Assembly: GCA_030762175.1 (NCBI GenBank)
Contig: CM060831.1
Coordinates: 69,197,001-69,261,000, forward strand
From: Metallyticus violacea
Taxonomy: Eukaryota; Arthropoda; Insecta; Mantodea; Metallyticidae
DNA: 64,000 bases
Reading direction: 5' to 3'
The notes beneath the pieces were generated by a model. It was not told the origin of the DNA and ran no database searches. It was given only the letters and a program-made list of their open reading frames with translations. Numbering within the stretch: position 1 is the stretch's first letter; each line of letters starts with the position of its first letter. This document shows positions 62,830 to 64,000 of this stretch, in pieces. The position numbers and the translations under genes are program-made.

Positions 62830-63350
62830 GTATTAATTACAACAGTTGCTCAAATGCCCACCATCGGCGTCGATACACTTCTGAGTACGTTGAACTACTG
62901 ATCGAGCAACGTTTGCGAAAGTGTCCTCAGCGATTGCAGCACATGCCGTTTCAATTTCTTACCCTAGTACTGCCAGTGTAACTGATTTTCTACGGTATAC
63001 AACATCCTTAAGAGTTCCTCTTAGGTAGAAGCCCAACGGAGTTGGATCCGGAGAACGCGTTGAAAACTCAATCGGATCTCTTCGTCCTATTCAGTGCCTT
63101 GAATAGTGCGCGGGGCTTGTTGCTGTGCGAGGTCTCCCAGATGTGTCCTTGTGAATGTCGCATATGGTAGCACGAGTCTCAAATTTGTCTCGAATGCGTG
63201 CAATTGTTAATCGCGTTGGCGGTTCTGTTCTGTCCACACGTCTCCATTGCCTTTGAACTTCAACAACATTCTCGGTTTTCTAATACCGCTTCAAAATTGC
63301 TTGTCGCTGTTCAAACGATAATCTTGGCTCGATTTTGTTGTAGCAACGTT
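62830..63350 (-). pseudogene. DUF4817-type Tc1/mariner-like transposase relic B, internally deleted
   Basis: The minus strand from about 63325 has an HTH-like region with VEVQRQWRRVDRTEPPTR and TIARIRDKFETRATI, then HKDTSGRPRTATSP (about 63115), the basic linker that ends the N-terminal domain. It then jumps to FSTRSPDPTPLGFYLRGTLK and DVVYRRKSVTLAVLG (about 63050), the third-catalytic-residue region (PLDF expected; Gly here), and ends CIDADGGHFEQLL (about 62845). The central core with the first two catalytic residues is absent. A separate copy from relic A, since each carries its own C-terminus. Confidence 0.75.
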
Positions 63351-63621
63351 ATCACAATGTATGTGAGTCACATCTGTTTACAGAACATCATACTACACGT
63401 TACTGTTTTTTTTTCAGTCCTACTTTGAAATATATTAAATGGATGTGAAAGTGTGTATACATTTTTGGCATGGTATTTACATTTTATATAGGTATTCATT
63501 TAACATCAAGCACACCTTTTAATAATATAAACTGTGACATAAATTTAAATACTTTAAAAAAATATGTTTATCTAAACTTTAACACTCAGCAATAATCCAT
63601 ATTTTATCTATGTACATAACT

Positions 63622-63890
63622 GCCACGGATGGCCGAGGTCGTTAAGGCGCGGATTCGTGAGTGGGAGGACTGGGGTTCCAATCCCCCAAGACCGTTCTCC
63701 CTGACTGGGTTTTTTTCCAGGGTTTCCTCAGTCCTCATAAATGGACTTCCGGGTAGATACCCTAAACTTAGGACTGGAACGCTTCCTTCCTTAAAAAAAA
63801 TATCCTTTTCCAATTTATCATTTCATCTCATGTATCATCAGTGTTCACCACCTGTGGTGCCTCATAGTAAAAACAGACGCTAATCACTAT
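63622..63890 (+). repeat. tRNA-derived SINE, family 2 (copy 5)
   Basis: The best-preserved family-2 copy. The tRNA-like head GCCACGGATGGCCGAGGTCG and GTTAAGGCGC (box A) is followed by GGGTTCCAATCCC-type box B near 63675, as in Leu/Ser tRNAs. The body CTTCCGGGTAGATACCCTAA, CATTTCATCTCATGTATCAT and CCTGTGGTGCCTC match the other copies. The open frames on both strands here are SINE sequence. A short ATCTATG repeat near both ends is not positioned well enough to call a target duplication. Confidence 0.88.
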
Positions 63891-63899
63891 TAAACAAAG

Positions 63900-64000
63900 A
63901 ATCTATGGAGTGATAGCAACTTATTGGTGCCAATTTTTTTTTGTGTGCTTAGTTTTGGTTCCAAACGTAAATGGATATTTAATAGGTTTGAGTTCAATGT
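63900..64000. other. window edge, nothing recognised
   Basis: AT-rich sequence to the end of the window. Confidence 0.5.

Noticed and set aside
63622..63700. Functional tRNA-Leu or tRNA-Ser gene
   Set aside because: Box A and box B are present, but the arms do not pair as a cloverleaf and the sequence continues into a repeated body, so it is a SINE head.
63604..63883. Open frames on both strands at the right edge
   Set aside because: Explained by the family-2 SINE.

Overview
The window looks like a gene-free stretch of a nuclear animal genome, most likely an insect with a large, repeat-rich genome (for example a cockroach, termite or orthopteran). That placement is inferred from the low GC, the lack of any long reading frame, several tRNA-derived SINE families, and many decayed Tc1/mariner-type and non-LTR elements. 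No open frame exceeds about 150 codons, and none of those I read matches a host protein. I found no tRNA or rRNA gene, no operon-like layout and no CRISPR array. Every protein-level resemblance I can support belongs to a transposable element, and all of these are broken by stops, frameshifts or deletions.

Left third (1-22 kb): two head-to-tail copies of a Leu/Ser-tRNA-like SINE (0.7-1.15 kb); a LINE 3' end with an (AATTC)n tail (1.8-2.33 kb); a possible second LINE 3' piece (4.4-4.7 kb); a short transposase scrap (5.0-5.4 kb); a 203-bp foldback element (10.94-11.15 kb); a 1.6-kb TA-flanked transposon with about 350-bp inverted ends, a SINE nested in its left end, and a five-copy minisatellite inside its transposase remnant (11.69-13.29 kb); a small GC-richer patch with two identical CRE-like boxes (14.0-14.2 kb); three copies of a tRNA-derived SINE with target-site duplications (15.2, 16.2, 19.1 kb, plus a poorer one at 10.3 kb); a mariner relic (17.8-18.65 kb); and a hAT-like nonautonomous element (19.75-20.36 kb).

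Middle (22-46 kb): mostly featureless AT-rich sequence, broken by a LINE reverse-transcriptase relic on the minus strand (30.1-31.6 kb), two more SINEs (34.2 and 37.0 kb), a candidate LTR followed by a primer-binding-site-like motif (35.7-36.13 kb), and a hAT transposase C-terminal scrap (41.7 kb).

Right third (46-64 kb): a nearly full-length mariner with recognisable inverted repeats and a DD34D core (46.6-47.9 kb), two copies of a third SINE family (48.8 and 50.8 kb), a young-looking family-1 SINE (51.6 kb), a degenerate tandem duplication (56.0-56.3 kb), two uncharacterised elements with inverted ends (56.43-57.02 and 57.41-58.72 kb, the latter with a 7-bp target duplication), a second mariner whose last catalytic Asp reads Asn (60.3-61.5 kb), a 67-bp near-perfect palindrome (61.6 kb), two adjacent internally deleted transposase relics (62.4-63.35 kb), and a Leu/Ser-tRNA-like SINE at the right edge.

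The parts do not work together as a pathway. The window is a layered record of insertions. The most useful observations are nested or duplicated structures that can be dated relative to each other, and a few inverted-repeat elements I cannot assign to a known family.
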